A DNA stretch of 64,000 nt from Nitrospirota bacterium (GTDB lineage: Bacteria > Nitrospirota > Nitrospiria > SBBL01 > JAADHI01), in the NCBI GenBank assembly GCA_029261155.1, contig JAJDBW010000021.1:43073-107072 (forward strand). Direction: 5' to 3'. Made by a program: the position numbers and the translations under genes. The notes under the pieces are model-generated. The model did no database searches, was not told the origin of the DNA, and saw only the letters and a program-made list of their open reading frames with translations. Within the stretch, counting starts at the first letter, position 1; every line of letters starts with the position of its first letter. Below are positions 27,349-36,947 of the stretch, one piece after another.

Positions 27349-27837
27349 TTAACAATTTGTACTGTCAGTATAATACAATATTTTTTCGCAATCACAAAAT
27401 ACAATGCCAGAATAAAAAGAGTCACTACTGTTTATTATATGCCCTATAAACAACCTTTGATGTATTGCGATATTATTCATATATGGGATATTACTGCAAT
27501 CATACCAGTTTAGTTTTCCTTCGCTGCACTCTTTTTTTAATTCACCCTCGAATTTATAACCCACATAAATATACAAAACCCTTGATATTGCTAAGTTATC
27601 AATGATTGTTAACGTTCCTTTTAATGATAAATCATATGCAACCAATCCTGATTCTTCCTCAAGTTCACGTTGGGCTGCTTCTAAAAAAGTTTCACCCTGT
27701 TCAACTTCCCCCCCTAGCCCACTTATTTTATTGGGATTAACGCGTTTTAATGCATTCCTTTTTATTAAGAGAACTTGGGCATCTCTTAATAAAAATATTA
27801 CAGTATGGGGACAAGTTTTTGTGTGTTTAAATTCCAT
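27349..27837 (-). CDS. NUDIX hydrolase
   Basis: A 162-residue NUDIX-fold protein that would cleave a nucleoside diphosphate linked to another group. The Nudix box GX5EX7REUXEEXGU is intact (GEVEQGETFLEAAQREL then EEESGL, about residues 41-64). The N-terminus (TVIFLLRDAQVLLIKRN) resembles MutT/8-oxo-dGTP-type members. The substrate cannot be read from sequence. It is AT-rich and precedes the zinc-ribbon gene. In mobile elements such genes are sometimes linked to nucleotide-based defence; that is conjecture. Confidence 0.88.
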   Translation of the reverse strand: MEFKHTKTCPHTVIFLLRDAQVLLIKRNALKRVNPNKISGLGGEVEQGETFLEAAQRELEEESGLVAYDLSLKGTLTIIDNLAISRVLYIYVGYKFEGELKKECSEGKLNWYDCSNIPYMNNIAIHQRLFIGHIINSSDSFYSGIVFCDCEKILYYTDSTNC

Positions 27838-27859
27838 GTATTTTTTCGTGGCATATTTA

Positions 27860-28247
27860 ATACAATTTTCTCTATCTTATTTACAGTATGTCAAATTTTA
27901 CCGGTCGCTTGATCATTAATCAAATCAGAAAACTCATTTGGATGCTCCGTTCGGGAGGATGGTGATTTTTATTTTCCTCTGGTCCCAACTGGCAGGATAG
28001 ATAATTTCTTATATTTTGTCACTATTGTTAAAAATAAAAATATATTTCTCTGCTTCATTCTGAAGACAGAAGCAATCAAGCATTCTACACTAGTTTTTGT
28101 AACTCATGGTATTTAAAAAATATAAAATAATATTCTTCTTGTCATATACAACTCAATAGTCTTAAATTTCCCTATAAACGATCATCCCCAAAGCCACGGC
28201 ATCAAACATGTTTTGATGGTTCCGGTCCTTCCATTTCCTGTTTTGGT
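27860..28247. other. Intergenic region with no supported gene
   Basis: An AT-rich stretch of about 390 bases between the NUDIX gene start and a RuvC-like remnant. No ORF with domain, ribosome site or repeat structure was recognised. Confidence 0.55.
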
Positions 28248-28421
28248 TTAGTAGACGGCAAGCTCCGGGTATCGTGCTTTCACGATCCGGCTGACTTCCC
28301 TTTTCGTCGCCCGGCCGTTGCCGGTGATAAATTTCTTGACGGTAGTCGGCGCGTACAAAATAATTCTGAGTTTTTCTCTTTTCCCGATGGCCCGAATCTC
28401 ATCCGAAATCCAAAACCTCAC
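28248..28421 (-). pseudogene. C-terminal remnant of a RuvC-like resolvase
   Basis: An open frame of 57 codons ends at a TAA. Its product contains YAPTTVKKFITGNGRATK followed by a short helix and a tyrosine-rich end, which matches the C-terminal part of RuvC-type Holliday junction resolvases. The catalytic N-terminal half is missing. Its upstream end overlaps the stop of the GGDEF-EAL gene, which suggests that insertion of that gene cut it. A complete but different RuvC-like gene is 2 kb away. Confidence 0.65.
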
Positions 28422-29989
28422 AGACACCTTCTCTCGGCTAACAGGATTATCACTTCATCGGCCGGCAGCGGCTTGCTGAACAAGTATCCTTGTATTTCGT
28501 CACAATGTTGTGTGCGCAGGAATTCGCACTGTGCTTCTGTTTCTACGCCTTCGGCAATCACCTCCAGCTTGAGGGTATGGGCCAAAGTTATAATGGCGCT
28601 CACGATGGCCGCATCATCCGGATTGCTTGAACTCTCCCGCACAAACGACTGATCGATTTTCAATTTGTTAATCGGAAAACGTTTGAGATAACTCAGTGAA
28701 GAATATCCGGTCCCAAAATCATCAATCGATATCTTGACCCCCATCGTACGAAATTTATTCAGAATCACAATGGCTTTCTCTGCGTTCTGCATAATGCTTT
28801 CCGTAAGTTCCAGCTCCACGAAGCGAGGATCAATGCCCGTTTCAACAATCGCCTGCTCCACGGCCTCCACCAAACCTTTTTCCTGAAATTGCCGGGCGGA
28901 AAGGTTTACCGCCATCGTGATCGGCGGGAGACCGGCATCTTGCCATGCCTTGTTTTGTGCGAAGGCGGTCTGAAGCAGCCACTCCCCCATCGGAACGATG
29001 AGTCCGATTTCCTCCGCCAAGGGAATAAACTGGGCGGGTGACACCATGCCCAGATCCGGAGACTGCCAGCGCATAAGCGCTTCCACTCCATTAATCTGAC
29101 CGGTCTTAAGATCCACCTGCGGTTGGTAATATAGCAAAAATTGACCCTGTTCCAGTGCTTGACGTAGGTGGGTTGCCATTGTGAGTCGCTCAAGGGCCTT
29201 CGCATTGATGTCTGATGAATAGAATCGAAAGTTATTGCCGCCCTCTTCCTTGATCCGGTACATCGCCGCACTGGCATTTCTCACGAGCGCCTCCGGGGAA
29301 TCACCATCCGCCGGATAGACACTAATACCAATACTGCTGGAGATAACCAGTTCCCGATTTTCAGCGGGGATGGGTTGTGACATCATGTCGAGGATTCTTC
29401 TTGCGATGATGGCGGCATCTTCCGTCTTTGCGATCCTTGGCAAGAGCACGATAAACTCATCCCCACCAAAACGCGCCACTGTTTCGGACGGTGCCTCCTC
29501 ATCCACATGGGCAACGCTGTCGCTCTCACGCAGATTATGCGTGAGCCGCTCGCCGACCGCTCTGAGCAAGAGATCCCCAATATGGCGTCCCAGCGAGTCA
29601 TTAATGAGTTTGAGACGGTCCAGATTGAAAAATAAGACCGCAATCTGGTGTCCGTCTCGTTTTGCGAGGGACAATACTTGACTCAGACGGTCATGGAAGA
29701 GCGTGCTGTTGGGCAGGCCGGTCAAATCGTCGTAATAGGCTAAATAGTTCAAGCGGTCTTCAACACGCTGCCGCTCGACGTCGCGGCGCACGAAGGGGCG
29801 GAATACATACAGATAGAGTGCGGGAGAGATCAGTAGGGTTAACAAGGTAGAATCGATAAGTCCTTCAATCAGAGGAGACGACTGCGGAAAACCCCAGAGA
29901 AAAATCATCACAAGGGATTCGGCAAGAAATATCGTCACAGCGATAGTGATAATAAGGCGAAGGGGCGATGGGTAATTCTTCGAGAACAT
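28418..29989 (-). CDS. Membrane GGDEF-EAL cyclic-di-GMP enzyme
   Basis: A 523-residue protein with two N-terminal membrane helices (about residues 10-65), a GGDEF domain (DDLTGLPN, RFGGDEF) and an EAL domain (EALMRW, ELTESIMQ, DDFGTGYSSL). Both catalytic signatures look intact, so it could make and break cyclic-di-GMP. It carries no sensor domain besides the membrane part. It is unusual cargo inside an integrative element and its base composition is like the chromosome's. A chromosomal PilZ receptor lies 12 kb upstream. Confidence 0.93.
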   Translation of the reverse strand: MFSKNYPSPLRLIITIAVTIFLAESLVMIFLWGFPQSSPLIEGLIDSTLLTLLISPALYLYVFRPFVRRDVERQRVEDRLNYLAYYDDLTGLPNSTLFHDRLSQVLSLAKRDGHQIAVLFFNLDRLKLINDSLGRHIGDLLLRAVGERLTHNLRESDSVAHVDEEAPSETVARFGGDEFIVLLPRIAKTEDAAIIARRILDMMSQPIPAENRELVISSSIGISVYPADGDSPEALVRNASAAMYRIKEEGGNNFRFYSSDINAKALERLTMATHLRQALEQGQFLLYYQPQVDLKTGQINGVEALMRWQSPDLGMVSPAQFIPLAEEIGLIVPMGEWLLQTAFAQNKAWQDAGLPPITMAVNLSARQFQEKGLVEAVEQAIVETGIDPRFVELELTESIMQNAEKAIVILNKFRTMGVKISIDDFGTGYSSLSYLKRFPINKLKIDQSFVRESSSNPDDAAIVSAIITLAHTLKLEVIAEGVETEAQCEFLRTQHCDEIQGYLFSKPLPADEVIILLAERRCL

Positions 29990-30330
29990 AACTTACGGAA
30001 CCTCTTCAAAACCCAGCGTGCACGCAAAAGAACCATAGCCTGAGAAAGCGAGGGAGGGTGGACCAAGGACAATGGTTTCGCTATTTTATATTTCGGCCAG
30101 GAATGCCTTTATCTTAAGTGATGTTAGGAAGATGTCTCATTTAAATATACCATTTAAAATCGCCCTGTAAATTTGGAATAAAGCGGCGGAGTTATAGGTC
30201 GGAGTGATGGTTGGCATGGGCTGATGCCCCTTTTTCTAATATGATTACCCTTATGAATAAAAAGCTGGTTTTATGATTAAGAAGCTGACTCTATTATAAA
30301 GAAACTCGTGTTCCTCAAAAAAGGCGATCC
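29990..30330. other. Intergenic region with a degenerate 20-base tandem repeat
   Basis: About 340 bases. Three imperfect copies of a 20-base unit (ATGAATAAAAAGCTGGTTTT and relatives) lie head to tail at 30253-30312. No gene supported. Confidence 0.55.
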
Positions 30331-30948
30331 CTAATTCTCTGATGCCCGGATCGATGCAAAGAATCTTTCTCTTGGTGATATTTTCTTTTGACATATATGT
30401 AAAGCGACTTCCCTTTTCGGTAAGGGAGAAGGAAGTCCCTTTCGTTGATTGTTTAAATAATAAAAAGTGAAGGCAAAGGAAGCCGCATCGAAAATGGACA
30501 TGCGTTCATCTTCGGGCATCCACGGCTTCCGAAAGGGCGGAAGTTGCAGAGCCAGTTCCGGCAGGAGTTCGGCAATAGTTGTTGCGATCTGGTGTTTGGT
30601 CGTCGCGCCCGATTCCGAGAACACTCTTCTGACTTTGGCGCGGGAATAGCGGTGTATCTTGATTCCCTGTTTGGATGCCAGTACACCTATTCCTGCAATC
30701 AATCTCTGCACGCGGGGACATCGTCGGGAGCCTTTCGCCGTGCAGTCCTCAACGACGATGACATCGGGTAGATAGGTTTCAATCAGGTTTGAAATCTTTG
30801 TGAGGCAGCGAGCATTTTTCTTTTCCCTCGCCTCTTTCGTGCCCCAATCGATAGGGTCTTTCGGCCCTTCAAAGACGATAAAGCCAAATCCCCTGATGAA
30901 CGGATCAATCGCCAAGACCCGTTTTTGTTTATTCTGTGATTCACTCAT
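30331..30948 (-). CDS. RuvC-like Holliday junction resolvase
   Basis: A 205-residue protein of the RuvC/RNase-H fold. The first strand has LAIDPFIRGFGF (Asp15), the second acidic site is VIVVEDC (about residues 66-72), and a C-terminal Asp lies in SIFDAASFAF. These are the metal-binding residues of RuvC-type enzymes. Its length is close to RuvC, but the sequence is of the phage/element type. Its ATG overlaps the end of the XRE gene by four bases (ATGA), so the two are coupled. It probably handles replication or recombination intermediates of the element. Confidence 0.8.
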   Translation of the reverse strand: MSESQNKQKRVLAIDPFIRGFGFIVFEGPKDPIDWGTKEAREKKNARCLTKISNLIETYLPDVIVVEDCTAKGSRRCPRVQRLIAGIGVLASKQGIKIHRYSRAKVRRVFSESGATTKHQIATTIAELLPELALQLPPFRKPWMPEDERMSIFDAASFAFTFYYLNNQRKGLPSPLPKREVALHICQKKISPRERFFASIRASEN

Positions 30949-31301
30949 GTATTTTTTTCACCCTTGTTACCCGATCTACTGGAAATTGATCTAAGCACTG
31001 CCAGCTTCCGCGCCGTTTTTCGGTTTGGCGGGGCCTTGCTCAACTTTCGTTCAAGCGAACGAACGCGCTTTTTTAGTTCCTTTTCGACCTGTGAATAGAT
31101 GCCGGGGAAAAGCGTCTGTGGCGGAACCCCAAAGATGATCTGGTAGGCAAGGACAGTTTTGAGATTCGGGACCCGCGCCCGGCACTCGTAACGCGAAGTC
31201 TTGGCACCGCTCCGGCATCCCAAGAGATACGCGACCTCATCTTGTGTGAGACCTGCGCGTTTCCGATATGTTTTAAGATAGTTTGAGAGTTTGTGAGACA
31301 T
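30945..31301 (-). CDS. XRE-type HTH regulator coupled to the RuvC-like gene
   Basis: The preferred start is the ATG at 31301 (118 residues), which places SNYLKTYRKRAGLTQDEVA near the N-terminus, as is usual for Cro/C1-type helix-turn-helix proteins. A longer frame reaches 31370 without a better ribosome site. The C-terminal part is basic (KELKKRVRSLERKLSK). It overlaps the RuvC-like gene by four bases and probably represses their shared promoter. The inverted iterons at 31550-31691 lie about 250 bases upstream. Confidence 0.78.
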   Translation of the reverse strand: MSHKLSNYLKTYRKRAGLTQDEVAYLLGCRSGAKTSRYECRARVPNLKTVLAYQIIFGVPPQTLFPGIYSQVEKELKKRVRSLERKLSKAPPNRKTARKLAVLRSISSRSGNKGEKNT

Positions 31302-31370
31302 TAGGGTTAGATCTGTTCCGGCCACGCGCCGAGCAGTACAACCAGCATATCCGAGTATAAAATCAACCAA

Positions 31371-31837
31371 AGACGGGAGAGCTTACCGGAACCGGCAAGA
31401 AAACAAATAAAAAAAGCCGTGGGGAAACGACTCAGTAAAACTATACAACAATGAGATAAATTAATTTCTAAAAAATCCTTAGGCGATGTGGATAACGTGC
31501 GTTTTTGGTATAAGGATTAACTTATGGAAGATCGGTTCCGGGTCCGTTGGGGACTTCAGGGACTTTAGGGACTTTGAAACAGGGTATAGCTCAAAGAAAA
31601 ACCAAGAAGACCGCTCTAGTATTGGGCTTGTTTTTTCACGCTTCACGCTTTTGGGCCTCTCTCTTGAAGTCCCTAAAGTCCCTGAAGTCCCTCGATGGAG
31701 TATTCAGATCCAGAACAATGGGGTGTTTATTTGCTTTTGACTTTTAAGCAGAAAATTATACGCCAACCGATAAAACGTTTTTTGATGATTACGTTGGATT
31801 CGTGATTACTGCACATGGTTTCAATACTTATGTAACC
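31371..31837. other. Intergenic region holding inverted iterons
   Basis: Upstream of the XRE/RuvC pair; its main content is the repeat described at 31550-31691. The short ORFs read through the repeats (for example 31547-31747) are artefacts of the 9-base period. Confidence 0.55.
31550..31691. repeat. Two inverted blocks of three 9-base iterons
   Basis: Left block 31550-31574: GGGACTTCA, GGGACTTTA, GGGACTT. Right block 31667-31691 is its exact complement over 25 bases, after a 92-base spacer. A strict 9-base period means bound copies would lie on nearly the same helix face. It could be an origin or partition site, an operator, or an RNA hairpin. Confidence 0.8.
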
Positions 31838-32158
31838 TCACCGGTGAATGCTATTTGATGGCTCGATCTCAACCTTGTTTCCGTTTAAGGTTAGTTTCAC
31901 ATTTAGCACGAGAAAACCATGTTTCAGTCCATCCCAATTACTTTGTGGATCATTATCATAGTGATGAATCGCATCGTGGCCTAATTGAGCAACATGACCT
32001 GTTCGGGTATTTGATAGCTCAACGTAATTATTCTCTACTTTTTCAATAATCCAAATATCGTCAATCAGTTCAGATCGTTGAAGGCTATTCCTTCGTTGTG
32101 GGCAAGGGCATAACCTAACCCTGTGAAATAGAGATTTTTTCAATTTATTTTTATTCAT
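31838..32158 (-). CDS. Small protein, unrecognised
   Basis: A 106-residue AT-rich gene with no named family. The C-terminal half (HVAQLGHDAIHHYDNDP and later FLVLNVKLTLNGNKVEIEP) has the look of the conserved 'LGHDxIHxYxxDP ... LxLxVQLxxxGxxVxxEP' proteins seen beside restriction and other defence genes. The N-terminus is basic. It stands alone between the iteron region and the P-loop ATPase gene. Confidence 0.6.
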   Translation of the reverse strand: MNKNKLKKSLFHRVRLCPCPQRRNSLQRSELIDDIWIIEKVENNYVELSNTRTGHVAQLGHDAIHHYDNDPQSNWDGLKHGFLVLNVKLTLNGNKVEIEPSNSIHR

Positions 32159-32292
32159 TAAGTGTTCCTTTGTTTTATTATATGTGGTTTTGAAATTGTC
32201 TTCTGTGTCTACTACAATATTCGATTTTCTTTTCCTATTAATTCTTCTATTTTAGCATTTACCTGGAACCTATAATTAGAAAAATTTTGCCT

Positions 32293-33642
32293 CTAAAATA
32301 AGTTCTCACTCTCTTTTTCTGCGTCTTCCTTCTCCCCAATCCCATAGCGTTCATAAAGACGTTCCAGTTTCGGTTTCTCGGAAGGAGGAATCACATACAC
32401 CCCGTTGCTTTTGTGGGTCTTGAGGTTGAGCTTTTTGCGTATGACGTAGCCGATCCACTTGGTGGTGATTTTCCTGTCGTAGTCTTCTCCGTAGCGGTCG
32501 GAAAACCAACTGGCGATCTCTTTGATACCAAGGGTTGTCGCGATGGATGAAGCCGTCATGTCCTTAAGAATCTCAAGGATCTGAGCTTCCATGTCCATCC
32601 CCCGCTCCACCATAATCTCTTCGTTGTATTTTCGGGCGACTTCCCGGATCTCCGCCCGCATCCGCTCATCTCGGATAATGCTCAGAAGCGGGACAAAGAT
32701 CTGGTTTAAGCGCGGTTCGATGCTCCGGTCAACTAACGCTTCGCTGGCCGTCTGTTTCCCAAAATTGCGGAATCGGAAAAGGAGCAGCTTGTTTCTGAGA
32801 TGAAGTGCCTCTTCCTTATGAGAGGCGGGGAGATTGATCGGCACATCGTCTCTGAGACGGCGTTGTCCCATCTCTTCGGTGATGAAGCGGCTCTCCAAGG
32901 CCCGGTCTTTAAAAAACCCGCGCGTTCCCACAAGCTTTGGCCCGAACACCGCGTAAGCGCGTGGGTTGAATTCCTTATTCCCGGCAACCTCGCTCCGCAG
33001 TACCGGAAAGCCCTTTGCATTGCCGTTATTGAGGATCTTCACCATCTCCGCCTTCTCGTCGGAAAAGCGGAAGTCTCCCTCGTCAATGATGAGCGTTCCT
33101 TTAAACGACTCCAGCATCCGAAATAATGGTGAAACCGATGAGGCCCCGGAAGCAAAGATCGGTTTGTAACAAAGCGACCCGATGGTGAGGAGCGAGCGGG
33201 TTTTTCCGCATCCATAGTCTCCCCGAAACCTCAGATACGGGAGTTCGTTGAAGCTGTCATAGACCCAACTGAATAAAACATAATAGCTTGCGATCTTTTC
33301 AAAGAAAGGACTGACATCGACATAACGATGGATGAAACTTTGAATCTCGGCCAGTAGCGCTTCCTCCGAATCGTATTCTTCGGGATGAGATGGAAAAAGA
33401 ACGATCTGGTTTTCGATCAGATTGTTATGGGGAGAATACGGAATGAACCGAAGGGCCGTGTCAATCGAAACGCTTGGAACTTCCTGCCACGTTCCGTCTT
33501 TCCAGAGCATGAAAGCGGTCTGACGTTCCTTGGGGCGATAGACCATCTCCATAATGCTTCCATCGTCAAAGACCGCCGATACCGCCGGGATCGTCTTTTG
33601 GTGTTTGGCTTTTTCAATTTCTTTTTTGATATGTTGAATCAC
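32293..33642 (-). CDS. P-loop ATPase of the element-replication (primase/helicase-like) type
   Basis: A 449-residue protein. Walker A is FRGDYGCGKTR (about residues 139-149) and Walker B is TLIIDEGDF (about 186-194), in the arrangement of DUF3631/phage primase-associated helicases. The first 120 residues have no named domain, and the C-terminal part is a winged-helix-like stretch (IATTLGIKEIASWFSDRYGE). It probably helps replicate the element after excision. No separate primase was seen nearby. Confidence 0.72.
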   Translation of the reverse strand: MIQHIKKEIEKAKHQKTIPAVSAVFDDGSIMEMVYRPKERQTAFMLWKDGTWQEVPSVSIDTALRFIPYSPHNNLIENQIVLFPSHPEEYDSEEALLAEIQSFIHRYVDVSPFFEKIASYYVLFSWVYDSFNELPYLRFRGDYGCGKTRSLLTIGSLCYKPIFASGASSVSPLFRMLESFKGTLIIDEGDFRFSDEKAEMVKILNNGNAKGFPVLRSEVAGNKEFNPRAYAVFGPKLVGTRGFFKDRALESRFITEEMGQRRLRDDVPINLPASHKEEALHLRNKLLLFRFRNFGKQTASEALVDRSIEPRLNQIFVPLLSIIRDERMRAEIREVARKYNEEIMVERGMDMEAQILEILKDMTASSIATTLGIKEIASWFSDRYGEDYDRKITTKWIGYVIRKKLNLKTHKSNGVYVIPPSEKPKLERLYERYGIGEKEDAEKESENLF

Positions 33643-33860
33643 GGTTTATCATTGGACGATTAACCGGACGAAGCGATGTCGATATTTCTGAGAAATGGCG
33701 GGTTCTTTGGAAGAGATGAATAGCGGGTTGCCGTAAGACCTAATCGGGCATCGGTGTTCATCCTCCTCCGCCGAGATTAACGTGCGATCTCAAACGGAAG
33801 AAGGAGGGGGAACGTGACGGGGAAGCAAAAGGGCGAATTTCAGTGGGAAGGATCTCTGTT

Positions 33861-36800
33861 CTAATTTCCGTCGGCCATCAGGCTGACATCGTCTATTCTA
33901 AACACTGTATCTTTAGTAAAATTAGTGGTCGCGAGAAATCGGATGCGAATCGTTTGTCCCTTAAAAGCAGTCAGGTCGAAGGCTTTTTGGTTGTAAGTAC
34001 ACGTCGAGTTGCAAAATGGATCTTTATCTAAGTCTGAATAGGCGTCAAGTATCCATGGTGTTCCGTTGCCATCAAAGACGCTCACAGAAAGAACATCGGA
34101 AGGGGTGACTGCTGACGTTTCGTCAGAAGTAATATTAAGCCAAAAAGTAAGAATGGCCGATGTCGCTGAGGTTGGGATCGTAATAGTTTGCTCCATATAG
34201 CCAATAGCGCCCTTTTTGATTGTCCCTGTACTATCTACCCCACCGGAAGCGTATCCTGGAGAAGTCTTGTATCTCGTCAGGTTAGTACCCGCCCAGAAAT
34301 CACCAGACAGAGTCCATCCGCTTTCTCCGAAATCGAAGCTGCCATTGGTAATCTTTTCAACGGGAGTACTTAATACAAAGTTCAGAGTAAAAGTAATGCT
34401 TCCCCCACCCAAAAGGCTTTGACTTGATGAAGGAGAGATGCTACTAAAAGTTGCTCCACTCGGTCCACCGGATGTATAGGATAGGTTCCACTGTCCGGCA
34501 AGTTGATTTGTAACATTGCCGGGAACGAATGTCCCCGAAAGCGTTTGTGGACCGGTCAAAGAGAACTGTACATTTCCAGACCAGTCGGCTCCATTGAGCT
34601 TGGCTTCCACTCGTATTGTGCCCTGGGTCGGTGTAGGATTCGTACCCATTCCGGTCAGTGTAACAACACTTGACCCGGTAAAAGTCGCGCTGCTTGAGAC
34701 GGTAGAAGTACCCGAAAAATCACCCGCGTTAGTAGGGCAAAATTGTACATTCACCTGTGCGCTTGAACCATTTGAGGCATTAAAATTACTGCCGGAAGAA
34801 ATACTAAAGGGTGCAGTTGCGCTAACACTACCAGAGGCGGGAGCGGTTCCGTTCTTATGTTGTATGGTAAATAACTTGGTATCACACGTTCCTACCTGGA
34901 TGTTCCCAAAATTGAGTGGTGAAGTCCCAACAGTGATGGTAGCCGTTGGCTCAGGAGACTTAGAATTAAAAGTGACAGTCACCGATTTGTCGGCTGACAT
35001 GTTGAAAGTGCAGGTAGTGGTCGAACTCACGCAATCGCCACTAAAACTGCCAAAGTCTGAGTTCACGTCTGGCAGGGCGGTGAGGGTTACAGGCGTACCA
35101 TTGTTGTATGACTTGAAGCAGTCGGTTCCACAGTTGATTCCTGAAATGTCACTAGTAACCGTTCCGTTTCCTGTTCCGTTTTTAGTGACGGTTAAATTAA
35201 CTTGGGATATAAGGTTAACAAGAAAGTCTCTATCTGATTGATCAACAATCCCGTCCCCGTTGAGATCTTCTCTTGGGAAATTATTATTCCCCACAGCCTG
35301 ATCTAGTAGGGAAAGGTCTACAGCATCCACTTTGGAATCACCGTTAATATCTGCGATCTTTCGTGAAATCCCAGGGATCTGAGTCACAACGCTGAATGCG
35401 TCAAGAATAGGGATTTGCTCATTGGTTATTGGGTCTGTATAAAATGAAGAACTGTTAGTCAAATATTGCTTAATCTGTGGAATTGTCAGACTCGGATCTA
35501 AGGAGTACATCAGTGCTACCAACCCTGAAACCATAGGGGCTGCCATAGAAGTCCCGCTCATGAATCCATAACTTCCGTTGACGTTAGACTTTCTACATAC
35601 ATTATCGGGTGTGCAGGTTGCGCTATCTGGGAGTATAGTGCTCAGAATATTTGTTCCGGGCGCACCCAGGGTTAATACCGGGCCACTATTAGAAAACCCG
35701 GCTTTCTCCCCATCCGAAGTGGTAGCTGATACAACAATAATATTAGGAACAAAAGCAGATGCAAAAGTAAATGGGGAATTCCATCGAGAATCTATGTCTC
35801 TATCGATAGTATCATCGCTATCATTTCCGGCAGCGACGACAAAAATAACATTGCTAAATTGTTTAGCGATGCGTTCCGCAGCTAGAGACTGCCGAACTAC
35901 TAAGGCTTGGGCCTTGTCATGTGTATTAGCATTTAGTTTAAGTTGTTCCCACCACCTGTATCCCATGCTAAGATTTAATACCTTTATGTTTTCACTATTG
36001 CTAGTCAGTAGTATCTCAGTTGTATTAAGTATCCTAGACCATGAAGTTTCAGTGCACTCCATACCGCTTGAAAATATACAATGGTCTTTTGTTAGGTTCT
36101 CAAAAAAATTGTTATCAAAATGGAAAGACAGCCCTTTCATTTTGACTATTGGGTTTACCCCATTTATTCCGAATCTATTGAAGCTGGCTCCGATTATTCC
36201 GGCGACATGGTTACCATGGTCATGTTTTATCTTATCGCCTCCTAGTTCACCGCCATCTTCAATGATTAATCCACTAAGATCTTCATGAGTTGCAAATCCA
36301 GAATCAACAATACCGACAGTAGATGGCCGAAAACTTGTATCATTAATCTCCTTAGGACTTACAATACCATCTTGGTTCTGATCGAAAAGATTCCACACTG
36401 ACGGGAAACGTGAAAATTTTTGTCCCCAATTTCCACCTTCCTTATTTCCAGAAGTCCAATCCAAACTATTTCCTCTGGTCTCGCTTGATAAAGATGTAAC
36501 ACTTAATAGCGTATCTTCAGACGCCCCTTCAACTTTAGGATGATTAGATAAAATCTTTACGGCTCCTTGAATCTTAGTGAGATTCCCTGAGTCAAAGATA
36601 TCTACAAATATAATCCCTGACGATTTTAATCCTCCAATTATAGAACCATCTATACTAGAGACGAGATTTATGATCTCCTCGTTAGCGGTATTAGGCTTTA
36701 TCGTTACAACAAGACGAGTTCGGGACATCATGGCTCCTGTTTCAGGATCTTGAGAGAATAGTTCACGATCTTGTGGAGGAGGAGACACAAAAGAGATTTC

Positions 36801-36947
36801 CGAAGAACCTGTCAGTGGAGGAGGCTGGGAACCAGCTGTATCTATCTCTTCATCACTCTTACAACTTAAAATAAGGATAGAAATAAAAGGAATCATTAAG
36901 AGCTTCCAGAATGTTTTCTTAAATCCTAGTTGTGAATAATAATTCAA
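33861..36947 (-). CDS. Subtilisin-like lipoprotein protease with dockerin and adhesive repeats
   Basis: A 1028-residue S8 protease. The lipobox ILSC puts the lipidated Cys at residue 29. A pro-domain (about 60-148, with FSQDPETGAMMSRTRL) precedes the catalytic core: Asp215 (GIVDSG), His244 (HGNHVAG), Asn375 and Ser467 (SGTSMAAP). A dockerin-like pair of calcium loops (about 533-585), a repeat-rich region with a choice-of-anchor D-like part, and a C-terminal jelly-roll-like domain follow. It starts at a TTG directly after the stop of the upstream gene, which repeats its pro-domain. It probably acts at the outer surface; the substrate is unknown. Confidence 0.88.
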   Translation of the reverse strand: MNYYSQLGFKKTFWKLLMIPFISILILSCKSDEEIDTAGSQPPPLTGSSEISFVSPPPQDRELFSQDPETGAMMSRTRLVVTIKPNTANEEIINLVSSIDGSIIGGLKSSGIIFVDIFDSGNLTKIQGAVKILSNHPKVEGASEDTLLSVTSLSSETRGNSLDWTSGNKEGGNWGQKFSRFPSVWNLFDQNQDGIVSPKEINDTSFRPSTVGIVDSGFATHEDLSGLIIEDGGELGGDKIKHDHGNHVAGIIGASFNRFGINGVNPIVKMKGLSFHFDNNFFENLTKDHCIFSSGMECTETSWSRILNTTEILLTSNSENIKVLNLSMGYRWWEQLKLNANTHDKAQALVVRQSLAAERIAKQFSNVIFVVAAGNDSDDTIDRDIDSRWNSPFTFASAFVPNIIVVSATTSDGEKAGFSNSGPVLTLGAPGTNILSTILPDSATCTPDNVCRKSNVNGSYGFMSGTSMAAPMVSGLVALMYSLDPSLTIPQIKQYLTNSSSFYTDPITNEQIPILDAFSVVTQIPGISRKIADINGDSKVDAVDLSLLDQAVGNNNFPREDLNGDGIVDQSDRDFLVNLISQVNLTVTKNGTGNGTVTSDISGINCGTDCFKSYNNGTPVTLTALPDVNSDFGSFSGDCVSSTTTCTFNMSADKSVTVTFNSKSPEPTATITVGTSPLNFGNIQVGTCDTKLFTIQHKNGTAPASGSVSATAPFSISSGSNFNASNGSSAQVNVQFCPTNAGDFSGTSTVSSSATFTGSSVVTLTGMGTNPTPTQGTIRVEAKLNGADWSGNVQFSLTGPQTLSGTFVPGNVTNQLAGQWNLSYTSGGPSGATFSSISPSSSQSLLGGGSITFTLNFVLSTPVEKITNGSFDFGESGWTLSGDFWAGTNLTRYKTSPGYASGGVDSTGTIKKGAIGYMEQTITIPTSATSAILTFWLNITSDETSAVTPSDVLSVSVFDGNGTPWILDAYSDLDKDPFCNSTCTYNQKAFDLTAFKGQTIRIRFLATTNFTKDTVFRIDDVSLMADGN

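Noticed and set aside
31550..31691. CRISPR-like array
   Set aside because: The units are 9 bases, contiguous and inverted, without spacers or cas genes.
34516..35241. 241-codon ORF opposite the subtilase repeats
   Set aside because: Antisense of a Ser/Thr/Gly-rich region; no independent support.
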